34,741 bases of DNA from Roseicyclus sp041163945 (GCA_041163945.1 JBEAQJ010000098.1:1-34741), one strand, 5' to 3'. Positions 9,026 through 18,460 are shown, numbered from the stretch's first letter. Made by a program: numbers and translations. Notes: generated from the letters alone by a model not told the origin.

Positions 9026-9511
9026 ATGCGATTACAGCACCTAGCCCTATTGATGAGCGTGTTTTTTGCCCTGTCGGGCCCGGCCTTGCCCCAGGGCGCG
9101 GCCCAGACTGCGGCGGTGGCCCAATCGCGCGACACCGCGTCCGATGCTGCCGATCCCTTGGCCCCGCGCGCGGCGGGCGATGTCAGCTTGGAAGAATTCC
9201 TGTGGATCGCACGCCCGATCGTGGTCTTTGCCGACAGCCCCGCCGATCCGCGCTTTCGCGAACAGATGCAGATGCTGGCCGATCGGCCGGGGCCGCTGCT
9301 GGAACGTGACGTTGTCATCATCGTCGACACCGATCCTGCGGCTGCCACCCCGATCCGTCGGGCGCTGCGCCCGCGCGGGTTCACGCTGGTCATCGTGCAA
9401 AAGGATGGGCGCGTCGGATTGCGCCGGCCCAGCCCCCGCGATGTGCGCGAAATCGTGCGCGGCATCGACAATTTCGCCCTGCGCCAGGACGAGATGCGGA
9501 TGGGCCAATAG
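9026..9511 (+). CDS. Secreted DUF4174 domain protein
   Basis: Small exported protein of 161 residues with unknown function. The N-terminus MRLQHLALLMSVFFALSGPA is a clear signal peptide, followed by a short Ala/Gln linker. The mature part starts with LEEFLWIARPIVVFADSPAD, the DUF4174 pattern, in which a short strand resembles a thioredoxin-like fold. It continues with DVVIIVDTD and RGFTLVIVQKDGRVGLRRP. There is no CxxC motif, so it is not an obvious oxidoreductase. The start at 9026 has GGAGG 4 nt upstream. It lies alone on the plus strand between scpA and pccA and converges on pccA. Any link to propionate metabolism is unsupported beyond position. Confidence 0.75.
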   Translation: MRLQHLALLMSVFFALSGPALPQGAAQTAAVAQSRDTASDAADPLAPRAAGDVSLEEFLWIARPIVVFADSPADPRFREQMQMLADRPGPLLERDVVIIVDTDPAAATPIRRALRPRGFTLVIVQKDGRVGLRRPSPRDVREIVRGIDNFALRQDEMRMGQ

Positions 9512-9556
9512 GGCACCATCGGCGGGGCGATATGCGGCGCGGCGCGGGGCACGGGG

Positions 9557-11602
<2,046 letters not shown>

Positions 11603-11738
11603 GGGCTGTCGTCCCTTTTTAGCGGGGCTGGGCCCCCGGTCTTGTGCAAAAGAAATGCGCGCATCGCGGCGGGCGCGGTCGGCCGACATGATGGCAACAG
11701 CCCCGATGGGCCGGCCTGTCCCTTGTCGGCGGGGGCGC

Positions 11739-12113
11739 TCATTCGGTCGCCTCTTCCCACAAGCCGCTGCCGTCGAAGGCTTCGGGAAACGCCGCGCGCG
11801 CGCGCGCTTCGTCGATGCGCAACAGCGCGTCGTAGCTTTCGGGATCAAAGCGGTCTTCGGCCGGGATCACCTCGCGGCCGAAGAGCCACGACAGGCGCCC
11901 GGCATCAAGATTGCCGCGTTCGAAGGGTTCGGTGCCAAAGCACAGCCACAGTGCCTCCATGAAGGCGGCATCGGCGCGGCGGTCGGCCGGGCGGCGGTCG
12001 GGGTAGCGTTCGCGCCGGATCAGCTTGGTCGCCCCGTCCTTGTTGGCGCGGCGGATGGTGAATTGGTAATCCGTGCCCGGAAGGCGGCCGGGAAACCCGC
12101 GGTGCTTGATCAT
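11739..12113 (-). CDS. Unknown protein encoded between the PCC subunits
   Basis: A 124-residue soluble, charged protein that I cannot assign to a named family. It begins MIKHRGFPGRLPGTDYQF and has an Arg-rich stretch (KLIRRERYPDRRPADRRAD). A hydrophobic/aromatic core follows, FMEALWLCFGTEPFERGNLD, and then an acidic helical C-terminus ending EEATE. There are no signal peptide, membrane segment or cysteine pair. The start at 12113 is the first ATG after a G-rich stretch; the longer reading is proline-rich and unlikely. Codon usage matches its neighbours. Location between the Rid gene and pccA on the same strand suggests co-transcription and possibly an accessory role in the carboxylase, but this is inference from position only. 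Confidence 0.65.
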   Translation of the reverse strand: MIKHRGFPGRLPGTDYQFTIRRANKDGATKLIRRERYPDRRPADRRADAAFMEALWLCFGTEPFERGNLDAGRLSWLFGREVIPAEDRFDPESYDALLRIDEARARAAFPEAFDGSGLWEEATE

Positions 12114-12186
12114 GCGCAGCCCCCCGCAATGCGGGGCACGGGCCCGCGGGCACAGACCATCGGGGGGGTGACGGGGCGGGTTGGGA

Positions 12187-12597
12187 TCACGGTTCTTGTC
12201 CTTCGGGGCGGCGGGCGATGCAGTCGATTTCGACCAAGGCACCAACCGCCAGCGCCGTCACGCCCACGGTCGTGCGCGCGGGCCTGCGCTCGGGCGGGAA
12301 AAAGCCTTGGTAGGTTTCGTTGAAAACCGCATAATCGCGTTCGAATTCCGTCAGATAGGCGCGCATCTGCACCACGTGTTCCAGATCCAGCCCGACCCCG
12401 CGCAGCACGATGCGCAGGTTTTCCATCACCCGCCGCGTTTGCGCCGCGACCCCTTGGGGCAGGGGGGCATCGGGGGCTGCGGGATCGGTCGGCATCTGGC
12501 CGGTCAGGATGACCCAGCCATCGGCCTCGACCGCATGCGAAAACGGTGCCACGGGGCGCGGGCCGCCGGAAATCATGTGGAAGATGGGATCGCTCAT
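12187..12597 (-). CDS. Rid family (YjgF/YER057c/UK114) protein lacking the RidA arginine
   Basis: Trimeric Rid proteins of the RidA type deaminate reactive enamine/imine intermediates such as those made from threonine or serine. The 136-residue protein shows the fold throughout: GWVILTGQMP, AAQTRRVMENLRIVLRGVGL, VVQMRAYLTEFERDYAVFNE, then ARTTVGVTALAVGALVEID. Aligned to E. coli RidA (CVEVARLPKD), the substrate-carboxylate arginine (Arg105 there) is Ala115 here. It therefore probably belongs to the Rid groups without demonstrated imine deaminase activity. The start at 12597 has GGAG 6 nt upstream. It lies 61 bp downstream of pccB. A role linked to 2-oxobutyrate-derived propionyl-CoA is attractive but weakened by the missing residue. 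Confidence 0.85.
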   Translation of the reverse strand: MSDPIFHMISGGPRPVAPFSHAVEADGWVILTGQMPTDPAAPDAPLPQGVAAQTRRVMENLRIVLRGVGLDLEHVVQMRAYLTEFERDYAVFNETYQGFFPPERRPARTTVGVTALAVGALVEIDCIARRPEGQEP

Positions 12598-12658
12598 GGG
12601 GGGCTCCGATCGGGAATGTGCCCGGTTGGGTGCGGGACGGTTGGGCAAGCGCCCGGAT

Positions 12659-14191
12659 TTACAGCGGGATGTTGTCGTGTTTCTTCCACGGCATCTGTTT
12701 GCGCTTGGTGCGCAGCTGGGCAAAGGCGCGACAGACCCGGCGACGGGTCGAGCGTGGCTGGATCACCTCGTCGATGAAGCCGCGTTCCGCCGCCACGAAG
12801 GGGTTGGCAAAGCGGTCTTCGTATTCCTTGGCGCGCGCTGCGATCTTGGCCGGGTCGCCCAGTTCCGCACGATACAGGATTTCGGTGGCACCCTTGGCAC
12901 CCATCACCGCGATCTCGGATGTGGGCCAGGCATAGTTGATGTCGCCGCGCAGATGTTTGGACGACATCACCACATAGGCCCCGCCATAGGCCTTGCGGGT
13001 GATCACCGTCACCTTGGGCACCGTCGCCTCGCCATAGGCGAACAACAGCTTCGCGCCATGCTTGATGACGCCGTTGTATTCCTGCGTCACACCCGGCAGG
13101 AAACCGGGCACATCAACAAAGGTCAGCAGCGGGATTTCGAAGCAATCGCAAAAGCGAACGAAGCGCGCGGCCTTGCGCGCGCTGTCGATATCCAGAACCC
13201 CCGCCAGCACCATGGGCTGGTTGGCCACCACGCCCACCGTCTGCCCCTCGAGCCGGATGAACCCCGTGATGATGTTCTTGGCGAAATCTTCCTGGATCTC
13301 GTAGAAATCCCCTTCATCCGCGACCTTCAGGATCAGTTCCTTCATGTCGTAGGGCTTGTTGGGATTGTCGGGGATCAGCGTATCAAGACTGTCTTCGACC
13401 CGGTTCGGGTCGTCGTAAAACGGGCGCACGGGCGGCTTTTCGCGGTTGGACAGCGGCAGGAAATCGATCAGGCGGCGCACTTCGTTCAGCGCTTCGACAT
13501 CGTTTTCAAAGGCGCCATCGGCGACCGAGGATTTGCGCGTGTGGGTTGTGGCCCCGCCCAGGTCTTCGGCGCTGACCACTTCGTTCGTCACCGTCTTGAC
13601 CACATCGGGGCCGGTCACGAACATGTAGGAGCTGTCTTTGACCATGAAGATGAAATCGGTCATCGCCGGGGAATAGACCGCGCCACCCGCACAGGGGCCC
13701 ATGATCAGGCTGATTTGCGGCACCACGCCCGAGGCTTCGATGTTGCGCTGGAACACCTCGCCATACGCCGCCAGGCTGGACACACCTTCCTGGATGCGCG
13801 CCCCGCCGCTGTCGTTGATCCCGATGACCGGCGCGCCGTTCTGAATCGCCATGTCCATGATCTTGCAGATCTTGGCGGCGTGTGTTTCGGACACCGATCC
13901 GCCCAAGACCGTGAAATCCTGGCTGAACACATAGACCATGCGGCCATTGATCGTGCCCCAGCCGGTCACCACGCCATCGCCGCGGGGCTTGGAACGCTCC
14001 ATGCCGAAATCGGTGCAGCGATGGGTGACGAACATGTCGTATTCTTCAAAGGATCCTTCGTCGAGCAACAGCTCGATGCGCTCGCGCGCGGTCAGCTTGC
14101 CCTTGGCATGCTGGGCATCGATGCGCGTCGCGCCACCGCCCATGCGCGCTTCGCCGCGGCGGTTTTCCAGCTCTTGCAAGATGTCCTTCAT
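12659..14191 (-). CDS. pccB: Propionyl-CoA carboxylase beta chain (carboxyltransferase)
   Basis: Transfers the carboxyl group from biotin on PccA to propionyl-CoA in the alpha6beta6 holoenzyme. The 510-residue length is typical. After MKDILQELENRRGEARMGGG come HAKGKLTARERIELLLDEGS, the crotonase-like N-half with INDSGGARIQEGVSSLAAYG and GPCAGGAVYSP, and the C-half with FVDVPGFLPGVTQEYNGVI and KAYGGAYVVMSSKHL. These are the two oxyanion-hole glycine loops of acyl-CoA carboxyltransferases. The start at 14191 has AAGGGA 6 nt upstream. It is first in the minus-strand pccB-Rid-unknown-pccA series. A TTTGCAAA array lies 138-177 bp upstream, so PccR control is likely. Confidence 0.97.
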   Translation of the reverse strand: MKDILQELENRRGEARMGGGATRIDAQHAKGKLTARERIELLLDEGSFEEYDMFVTHRCTDFGMERSKPRGDGVVTGWGTINGRMVYVFSQDFTVLGGSVSETHAAKICKIMDMAIQNGAPVIGINDSGGARIQEGVSSLAAYGEVFQRNIEASGVVPQISLIMGPCAGGAVYSPAMTDFIFMVKDSSYMFVTGPDVVKTVTNEVVSAEDLGGATTHTRKSSVADGAFENDVEALNEVRRLIDFLPLSNREKPPVRPFYDDPNRVEDSLDTLIPDNPNKPYDMKELILKVADEGDFYEIQEDFAKNIITGFIRLEGQTVGVVANQPMVLAGVLDIDSARKAARFVRFCDCFEIPLLTFVDVPGFLPGVTQEYNGVIKHGAKLLFAYGEATVPKVTVITRKAYGGAYVVMSSKHLRGDINYAWPTSEIAVMGAKGATEILYRAELGDPAKIAARAKEYEDRFANPFVAAERGFIDEVIQPRSTRRRVCRAFAQLRTKRKQMPWKKHDNIPL

Positions 14192-14328
14192 GCCCGTCCC
14201 TTCCCCATCGGTCTGGCCCATCGCTCTGACCCAGCGGCCGCTTCCTTTCGGGCCCGGCCCGGCTGTGCCCCAAAGCTGGCGCGGACCCTAAGGTCATCTC
14301 GCCCGTGGCGCGAGTCCGAATGCGTATA

Positions 14329-14368
14329 TTTGCAAAGAAGTTTGCCGATTTGATCAATAATTTGCAAA
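14329..14368. promoter_or_regulatory. Candidate PccR operator array upstream of pccB
   Basis: The sequence shows TTTGCAAA (14329-14336), a 4 bp gap, the degenerate copy TTTGCCGA (14341-14348), and a further perfect TTTGCAAA (14361-14368). From memory, PccR of Rhodobacter sphaeroides recognises TTTGCAAA-N4-TTTGCAAA upstream of pccB. The 12 bp period is met exactly here. A pccR-like gene lies 1.8 kb away. The array is in the divergent pccB/DUF486 interval, so either gene could be controlled. Confidence 0.78.
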
Positions 14369-14455
14369 ATTGCGAAGCGCCGATTTTGCCCTCGCACGGG
14401 CCGGGCACAAAGGATCAGATGGCACCATCGATCCCCCCCTGTCTCGGTAGACCCC

Positions 14456-14809
14456 ATGCCGCACCTTCCCGTTCCCGTGATCACCATCGGGCTTTTGATC
14501 GCCTCCAACATCTTCATGACCTTGGCCTGGTATGGGCACCTGAAATTCAAGGCCGCGCCGTTGATGGCCGTGATCGTGATCAGCTGGGGCATCGCCTTCT
14601 TCGAATATCTGTTGCAGGTTCCCGCCAATCGGATCGGCCACGGGTATTTTTCGGCGGCTGAGCTGAAAACCATTCAAGAGGTGATCACCCTGGTGGTTTT
14701 CGGTGTCTTTTCGGTTGTTTACCTGCGCGAACCTTTGGCGTGGAACCACCTGGTGGGGTTTGGGCTGATCGCGGCTGGGGCGTTCTTTGTCTTTCACCGC
14801 TGGGGCTAG
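14456..14809 (+). CDS. DUF486 small four-helix membrane protein (DMT-like)
   Basis: A 117-residue integral membrane protein of the DUF486 family, related in size and topology to small drug/metabolite transporters; substrate unknown. Four hydrophobic helices are visible: ITIGLLIASNIFMTLAW, AVIVISWGIAFFEYLLQ, VITLVVFGVFSVVYL and LVGFGLIAAGAFFVFH. The family features LKFKAAPL and EYLLQVPANRIG lie in the loops. The ATG at 14456 has no strong ribosome site, but the N-terminus fits the family. It is divergent from pccB and shares the intergenic region with the TTTGCAAA array. Whether it belongs to the propionate response is open. Confidence 0.85.
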   Translation: MPHLPVPVITIGLLIASNIFMTLAWYGHLKFKAAPLMAVIVISWGIAFFEYLLQVPANRIGHGYFSAAELKTIQEVITLVVFGVFSVVYLREPLAWNHLVGFGLIAAGAFFVFHRWG

Positions 14810-14812
14810 GCC

Positions 14813-14869
14813 GGCGCTTTGCGCCACGCCCGTGTCGCGCAGGGGCTGGACGCGGCCGATGCGTCGGCC
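14813..14869 (+). terminator. Two hairpins between DUF486 and MFS genes
   Basis: GGCGC-TTT-GCGCC (14813-14825) lies just after the DUF486 stop. GGCCGA-TGCG-TCGGCC (14854-14869) lies 13 nt before the MFS start codon. Neither has a U-tract. The first may be a 3' end; the second sits where it could affect MFS translation. Confidence 0.35.
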
Positions 14870-14882
14870 TAACAGATGGGGC

Positions 14883-16097
14883 ATGTCCAGCCCCCGTCCG
14901 GTGCGGTTTCTCGACCGCAAGACCCCGCCCCATATCTTTACGTTGATCGTGCTTACGGGGATCGGGGCGCTGTCGATGAATATTTTCCTGCCCTCGCTGC
15001 CGCAGATGGCGACCTATTTCCAGGCCGATTACCGGCTGATGCAGCTGTCGGTGGCGTTGTATCTGGCGGTCAATGCCGGGTTGCAGATCCTGATCGGCCC
15101 GATCTCGGACCGCTACGGGCGGCGACCGGTGCTGCTGTGGGGTGTGGCGATCTTTCTGTTGGCCACCTTGGGCTGTCTCTACGCACCGACGATCGAGGCG
15201 TTCTTGGGGTTTCGCATGTTGCAGGCGGTTGTGGTGGTGGGGCTGGTCCTGGGCCGGGCGGTCGTGCGCGACATGTATCCGGCCGACCAGGCGGCCAGCC
15301 AGATCGGCTATGTCACCATGGGCATGGCGGTGGTGCCGATGATCGGCCCGGCCATTGGCGGTGTGCTGGACCAAAGCTTTGGCTGGCAGGCGAATTTCTG
15401 GATGCTGTTTGCCTTGGGCCTGATGGTGCTGGCGGTGGCCTGGCGCGATCTGGGGGAAACCGCGAAACCCGGATCGGGCAGCTTTGCCGCGCAGGTGCGC
15501 CAATACCCCGAACTGCTGACATCGCGCCGGTTCTGGGGCTATTGCCTGGCGTCGGCTTTCGCCTCGGGGGCGTTTTTCGCCTATCTGGGGGGGGCCCCCT
15601 ATGTCGGGTCCGAGGTGTTCGGCCTGTCGCCCTCTGAGGTCGGCTTTTATTTCGGGGCGCCGGCGATGGGCTATTTCTTCGGCAACTGGATCTCGGGGCG
15701 GTATTCCGTGCGGGCCGGTATCAACGCGATGATCCTTTGGGGCACGCTGATTTCGGCGGGCGGGCTGATCTTGTCGCTGCTGCTGTTTCTGGTGGGGTTC
15801 AAGACCGCGCTGGTGTTTTTCGGGTTCATGACCTTCGTGGGCTTGGGCAACGGCATGGTCCTGCCCAATGCCACATCGGGCATGCTGTCGGTGCGGCCGC
15901 ATCTGGCGGGCACGGCCAGCGGCTTGGGCGGTGCGATCATGGTGGGCGGCGGTGCGGCGCTGTCGGCGCTGGCGGGTTTTATGTTGACGCACGGCACCGG
16001 GGCCTATCCGCTGATCTGGATCATGCTGGCGGCATCGCTGTCGGCGGTGGCGGCGATCTTGTACACGATTGCCCGCGAAAAGCACATCCAGCCCTAA
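14883..16097 (+). CDS. MFS exporter, Bcr/CflA drug-resistance subfamily
   Basis: Proton-driven exporter with 12 expected membrane helices and 404 residues, typical for the Bcr/CflA group. TM1 is IFTLIVLTGIGALSMNIFLP followed by SLPQMATYF, the subfamily hallmark. MFS motif A appears in the first cytoplasmic loop as GPISDRYGRRPVLLWG. Motif C-like glycine/proline spacing appears in MAVVPMIGPAIGGVLDQ. The start at 14883 (MSSPRPVRFLDRK) was preferred over upstream in-frame codons because those add a long basic, non-hydrophobic leader. The ribosome site is weak. It is followed after 66 bp by the pccR-like gene. The substrate cannot be deduced. Confidence 0.9.
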   Translation: MSSPRPVRFLDRKTPPHIFTLIVLTGIGALSMNIFLPSLPQMATYFQADYRLMQLSVALYLAVNAGLQILIGPISDRYGRRPVLLWGVAIFLLATLGCLYAPTIEAFLGFRMLQAVVVVGLVLGRAVVRDMYPADQAASQIGYVTMGMAVVPMIGPAIGGVLDQSFGWQANFWMLFALGLMVLAVAWRDLGETAKPGSGSFAAQVRQYPELLTSRRFWGYCLASAFASGAFFAYLGGAPYVGSEVFGLSPSEVGFYFGAPAMGYFFGNWISGRYSVRAGINAMILWGTLISAGGLILSLLLFLVGFKTALVFFGFMTFVGLGNGMVLPNATSGMLSVRPHLAGTASGLGGAIMVGGGAALSALAGFMLTHGTGAYPLIWIMLAASLSAVAAILYTIAREKHIQP

Positions 16098-16099
16098 GG

Positions 16100-16140
16100 C
16101 TTGCGCGCCGCTTTGCAAACCATCAAGATGGCCTTGCAAA
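16100..16140. promoter_or_regulatory. Candidate PccR operator array upstream of the regulator gene
   Basis: CTTGCGCG (16100-16107), 4 bp, then perfect TTTGCAAA (16112-16119), and CTTGCAAA (16133-16140). The half-site starts are 12 and 21 bp apart; the pccB array has 12 and 20. The array ends 23 bp before the regulator ATG, suggesting autoregulation. Confidence 0.65.
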
Positions 16141-16163
16141 CCAGCCCGGAGGCCCGCGGCCCG

Positions 16164-17597
16164 ATGTCCCCAGCCAAGCTTTACGCCGGCGCAAAGTTGC
16201 GCGAGATCCGCACGCGACTGGGGCTGACGCAACGGGATTTTGCCACCAAGCTGGCGGTATCCTTGCCCTATCTCAACCAGATGGAAAACAACAACCGGCC
16301 GGTGTCGACCGCGGTTGTGTTGGGGCTGGCCCAGGAATTCGGAATCGATGTCACCGAATTGCGCGCCGGCGATGCCGAGCGGCTGGTGTCAGACATGCGC
16401 GAAGCGCTGGCCGATCCGGTGTTTGCCGATACGGCCCCGGGTCTGGCCGATCTGCGGCTGGCCGCCTCGAACGCGCCGGCCCTGGCGCGGGCCTTTCTCG
16501 ATCTGCACCGCGCCTATCGTCAGACGCACGAGCGGCTGGCCTCGCTCGACGAGGCGTTGGGCCAAGACCGTTTGGCCGCACCCTCGCCCTGGGAAGAGGT
16601 GCGCGATTTCTTTCATTACTGCGACAATTACATCGATGCGGTGGATCGGGCGGCGGAACGCTTTGCCGCGCAGGCCACCGGCGATCTGGCCGCCCACACC
16701 GAAACGGTGCTGGTGGGCATGGGGCTATCGATCCGCCGTGAGCCGGGGCAGGGCGTGCGCGCCTATGACCCGTCGACCCGTATTCTGACGCTCAGCCCGC
16801 GCGCGGCACCGGAAACGCAGCGCTTTCAGCTGTTGCATCAATATGCGCTGCTGGGTCAGGCCCAGCTGATCGAGGCGACGCTGGATCTGGCGCGCTTTCA
16901 ATCCGACACCAGCCGCGAAATCGCGCGCATCGGCATGGCCAATTATTTCGCGGGTGCGGTTCTGATGCCCTATGCCCGGTTTGCCGCCGCCGCGCGCGAA
17001 ACGCGCCACGATCTGGAACGCTTGTCGATCCAGTTCGGGGCCTCGATCGAACAGGTGGCGCACCGCTTGTCCACCCTGCAACGGCCCGGGGCGAAGGGCA
17101 TTCCGTTTTTCTTCGCCCGGGTGGATCAGGCCGGCACCGTGACCAAGCGCCATTCCGCCACGCGGCTGCAATTTGCCCGCTTCGGCGGGGCCTGCCCTTT
17201 GTGGAACGTGCATCAGGCCTTTGAAACACCGACGCGGTTCTTGCGACAACTGGCCGAAACGCCCGATGGGGTGCGCTATGTCATCTTGGCGCGCGACGTG
17301 TCCAAATCGGGTGGCGGTTGGGGCACGCCGCAGCGCCGCTTTGCGATTTCGCTGGGGTGCGAGGTCAAGCATGCCGCCGATCTGGTTTATGCCGATGGTC
17401 TCGATCTGGACCGCGATGGCGAATACCAGCCGATCGGCATTTCCTGCCGCATTTGCGAGCGCGCGCAATGTCACCAGCGCGCCGTGCCACCCTTGGAACG
17501 CCAGCTGTTCGTCGACCCCAACCGCCGCGGCACGCTGCCCTATGAGATCCGTCCCCTTGTCGATCAGGCGTTGACGCCGCGCCCCAACCGCCCCTAA
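16164..17597 (+). CDS. pccR: PccR/ScfR-type XRE transcriptional regulator
   Basis: Short-chain acyl-CoA-responsive regulator, expected to sense propionyl-CoA status and control pccB. The 477-residue architecture is: XRE helix-turn-helix (about residues 10-62, REIRTRLGLTQRDFATKLAV and SLPYLNQMENNNRPVS); a central IrrE/ImmA-like domain in which the protease HExxH is replaced by HQYAL in QLLHQYALLGQAQL; and a C-terminal DUF2083-type domain with ISCRICERAQCHQRAVPP and nearby cysteines. The ATG at 16164 starts MSPAKLYAGAKLREIR; GGAGG lies about 11 nt upstream. An in-frame upstream extension would run through the TTTGCAAA boxes and is unlikely. Assignment to PccR rather than another ScfR paralogue rests on the adjacent pcc genes and the TTTGCAAA arrays. 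Confidence 0.85.
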   Translation: MSPAKLYAGAKLREIRTRLGLTQRDFATKLAVSLPYLNQMENNNRPVSTAVVLGLAQEFGIDVTELRAGDAERLVSDMREALADPVFADTAPGLADLRLAASNAPALARAFLDLHRAYRQTHERLASLDEALGQDRLAAPSPWEEVRDFFHYCDNYIDAVDRAAERFAAQATGDLAAHTETVLVGMGLSIRREPGQGVRAYDPSTRILTLSPRAAPETQRFQLLHQYALLGQAQLIEATLDLARFQSDTSREIARIGMANYFAGAVLMPYARFAAAARETRHDLERLSIQFGASIEQVAHRLSTLQRPGAKGIPFFFARVDQAGTVTKRHSATRLQFARFGGACPLWNVHQAFETPTRFLRQLAETPDGVRYVILARDVSKSGGGWGTPQRRFAISLGCEVKHAADLVYADGLDLDRDGEYQPIGISCRICERAQCHQRAVPPLERQLFVDPNRRGTLPYEIRPLVDQALTPRPNRP

Positions 17598-17630
17598 TCC
17601 TGAAAGCCGATTGGCACGGAGACACCACCC

Positions 17631-18092
17631 ATGGAAATGACTGCCACACGCATCATCGCGGCCGACCGGATGACCGTTTGGGCGGCCTTGAACGATGCCG
17701 AAACGCTCAAGGCTTGCATTCCCGGTTGTGACGCGCTGACCGGTTCGCCCGCCGAAGGGTTTGCCGCCACCGTCACGCAAAAGGTCGGGCCGGTAAAAGC
17801 CACCTTTCGCGGCGAGGTGACGCTGTCCAACGTCGTGCCCGGCGAAAGCTACACCATCTCGGGCGAAGGCAAGGGGGGCGTGGCCGGGTTTGCCAAGGGT
17901 GCCGCCGAGGTGCGGCTGAGCGATGCCGACGGCGGGGGCACCGCGCTGCATTACGAGGTGCAGGCCAAGGTGGGCGGCAAGATTGCCCAACTCGGATCCC
18001 GTCTGGTCGACAGTTTCGCCCAGAAAATGGCCGATCAGTTCTTTGAACGGTTCCAGACGCGTCTGGAAACAGGCCCGACCGACGACGCCTGA
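17631..18092 (+). CDS. coxG: CoxG-family SRPBCC protein
   Basis: A 153-residue START/SRPBCC-fold protein of the CO dehydrogenase subunit G family. CoxG is thought to help place aerobic CO dehydrogenase at the membrane, but homologues are common without CODH. Family features are MTATRIIAADRMTVWAALND, LKACIPGCDAL, KVGPVKATFRGEVTL and the C-terminal GSRLVDSFAQKMADQFFERF. No coxM, coxS or coxL is in the window, so this is an orphan. The ATG at 17631 has GGAG 9 nt upstream; a second ATG at 17637 is possible. It follows the pccR-like gene by 33 bp and may be co-transcribed with it. Confidence 0.88.
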   Translation: MEMTATRIIAADRMTVWAALNDAETLKACIPGCDALTGSPAEGFAATVTQKVGPVKATFRGEVTLSNVVPGESYTISGEGKGGVAGFAKGAAEVRLSDADGGGTALHYEVQAKVGGKIAQLGSRLVDSFAQKMADQFFERFQTRLETGPTDDA

Positions 18093-18120
18093 CCACAGCG
18101 GTCGGTGCGCGGCGTGATTG

Positions 18121-18387
18121 TCAGCGCTCGGTGGCCTCGGGTTCCGCGCTGGATCGGGACAGGATCGTGGCGATTTCGTCTTTCAAGCTCATGCGCTCTT
18201 TGCGCAGCCGTTGGGCTGTGAAATCATCGACCGGTTCCAGCCCCGTCTCGGTGCGATGCACTGTGCGGTTGACCTTGTGATAGGCGGCCATCAGCCGGGC
18301 AAAATGCGGATCGGCCTGTTTCAGCGCGTGGATCTTGGCGGTGGCATGCGGAAAGTCGTCGGCCAATTCATGGGGTGTGTGCGACAT
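18121..18387 (-). CDS. DUF465 (YdcH family) small helical protein
   Basis: An 88-residue protein of the DUF465 family, predicted as two long helices that can pair as a coiled coil; function unknown. The family pattern is clear: HELADDFPHATAKIHALKQ, DPHFARLMAAYHKVNR, then RKERMSLKDEIATIL, in which acidic/basic heptads alternate. The start at 18387 has AAGGAG about 6 nt upstream. It is monocistronic, converges on coxG and is preceded by a promoter with an FNR-like site, which implies induction at low oxygen. Confidence 0.88.
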   Translation of the reverse strand: MSHTPHELADDFPHATAKIHALKQADPHFARLMAAYHKVNRTVHRTETGLEPVDDFTAQRLRKERMSLKDEIATILSRSSAEPEATER

Positions 18388-18419
18388 CGGGGTCTCCTTG
18401 CGCCGTCGGGTCTGACCAC

Positions 18420-18460
18420 AGCATAGTCAGGCCCAGGCGCGCGACCTTGCGCCAGATCAA
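18420..18460 (-). promoter_or_regulatory. FNR-type promoter for the DUF465 gene
   Basis: On the minus strand TTGAT CTGG CGCAA (18460-18447) matches the FNR/FnrL consensus TTGAT-N4-ATCAA with one perfect half and a TTGCG-type second half. TATGCT at 18425-18420 resembles a -10 box. A start of transcription about 7 nt beyond it, near 18413, puts the box centre at about -41, the class II FNR activation geometry. Visual match only. Confidence 0.6.

Noticed and set aside
14350..14360. TTGATCAA in the pccB upstream region as an FNR box
   Set aside because: The two half-sites have no N4 spacer, so it does not fit TTGAT-N4-ATCAA.
14685..16232. Minus-strand 515-codon frame opposite the MFS gene
   Set aside because: The plus strand has 12 clear membrane helices and MFS motifs; the opposite frame is Arg/Gln/His-rich shadow.
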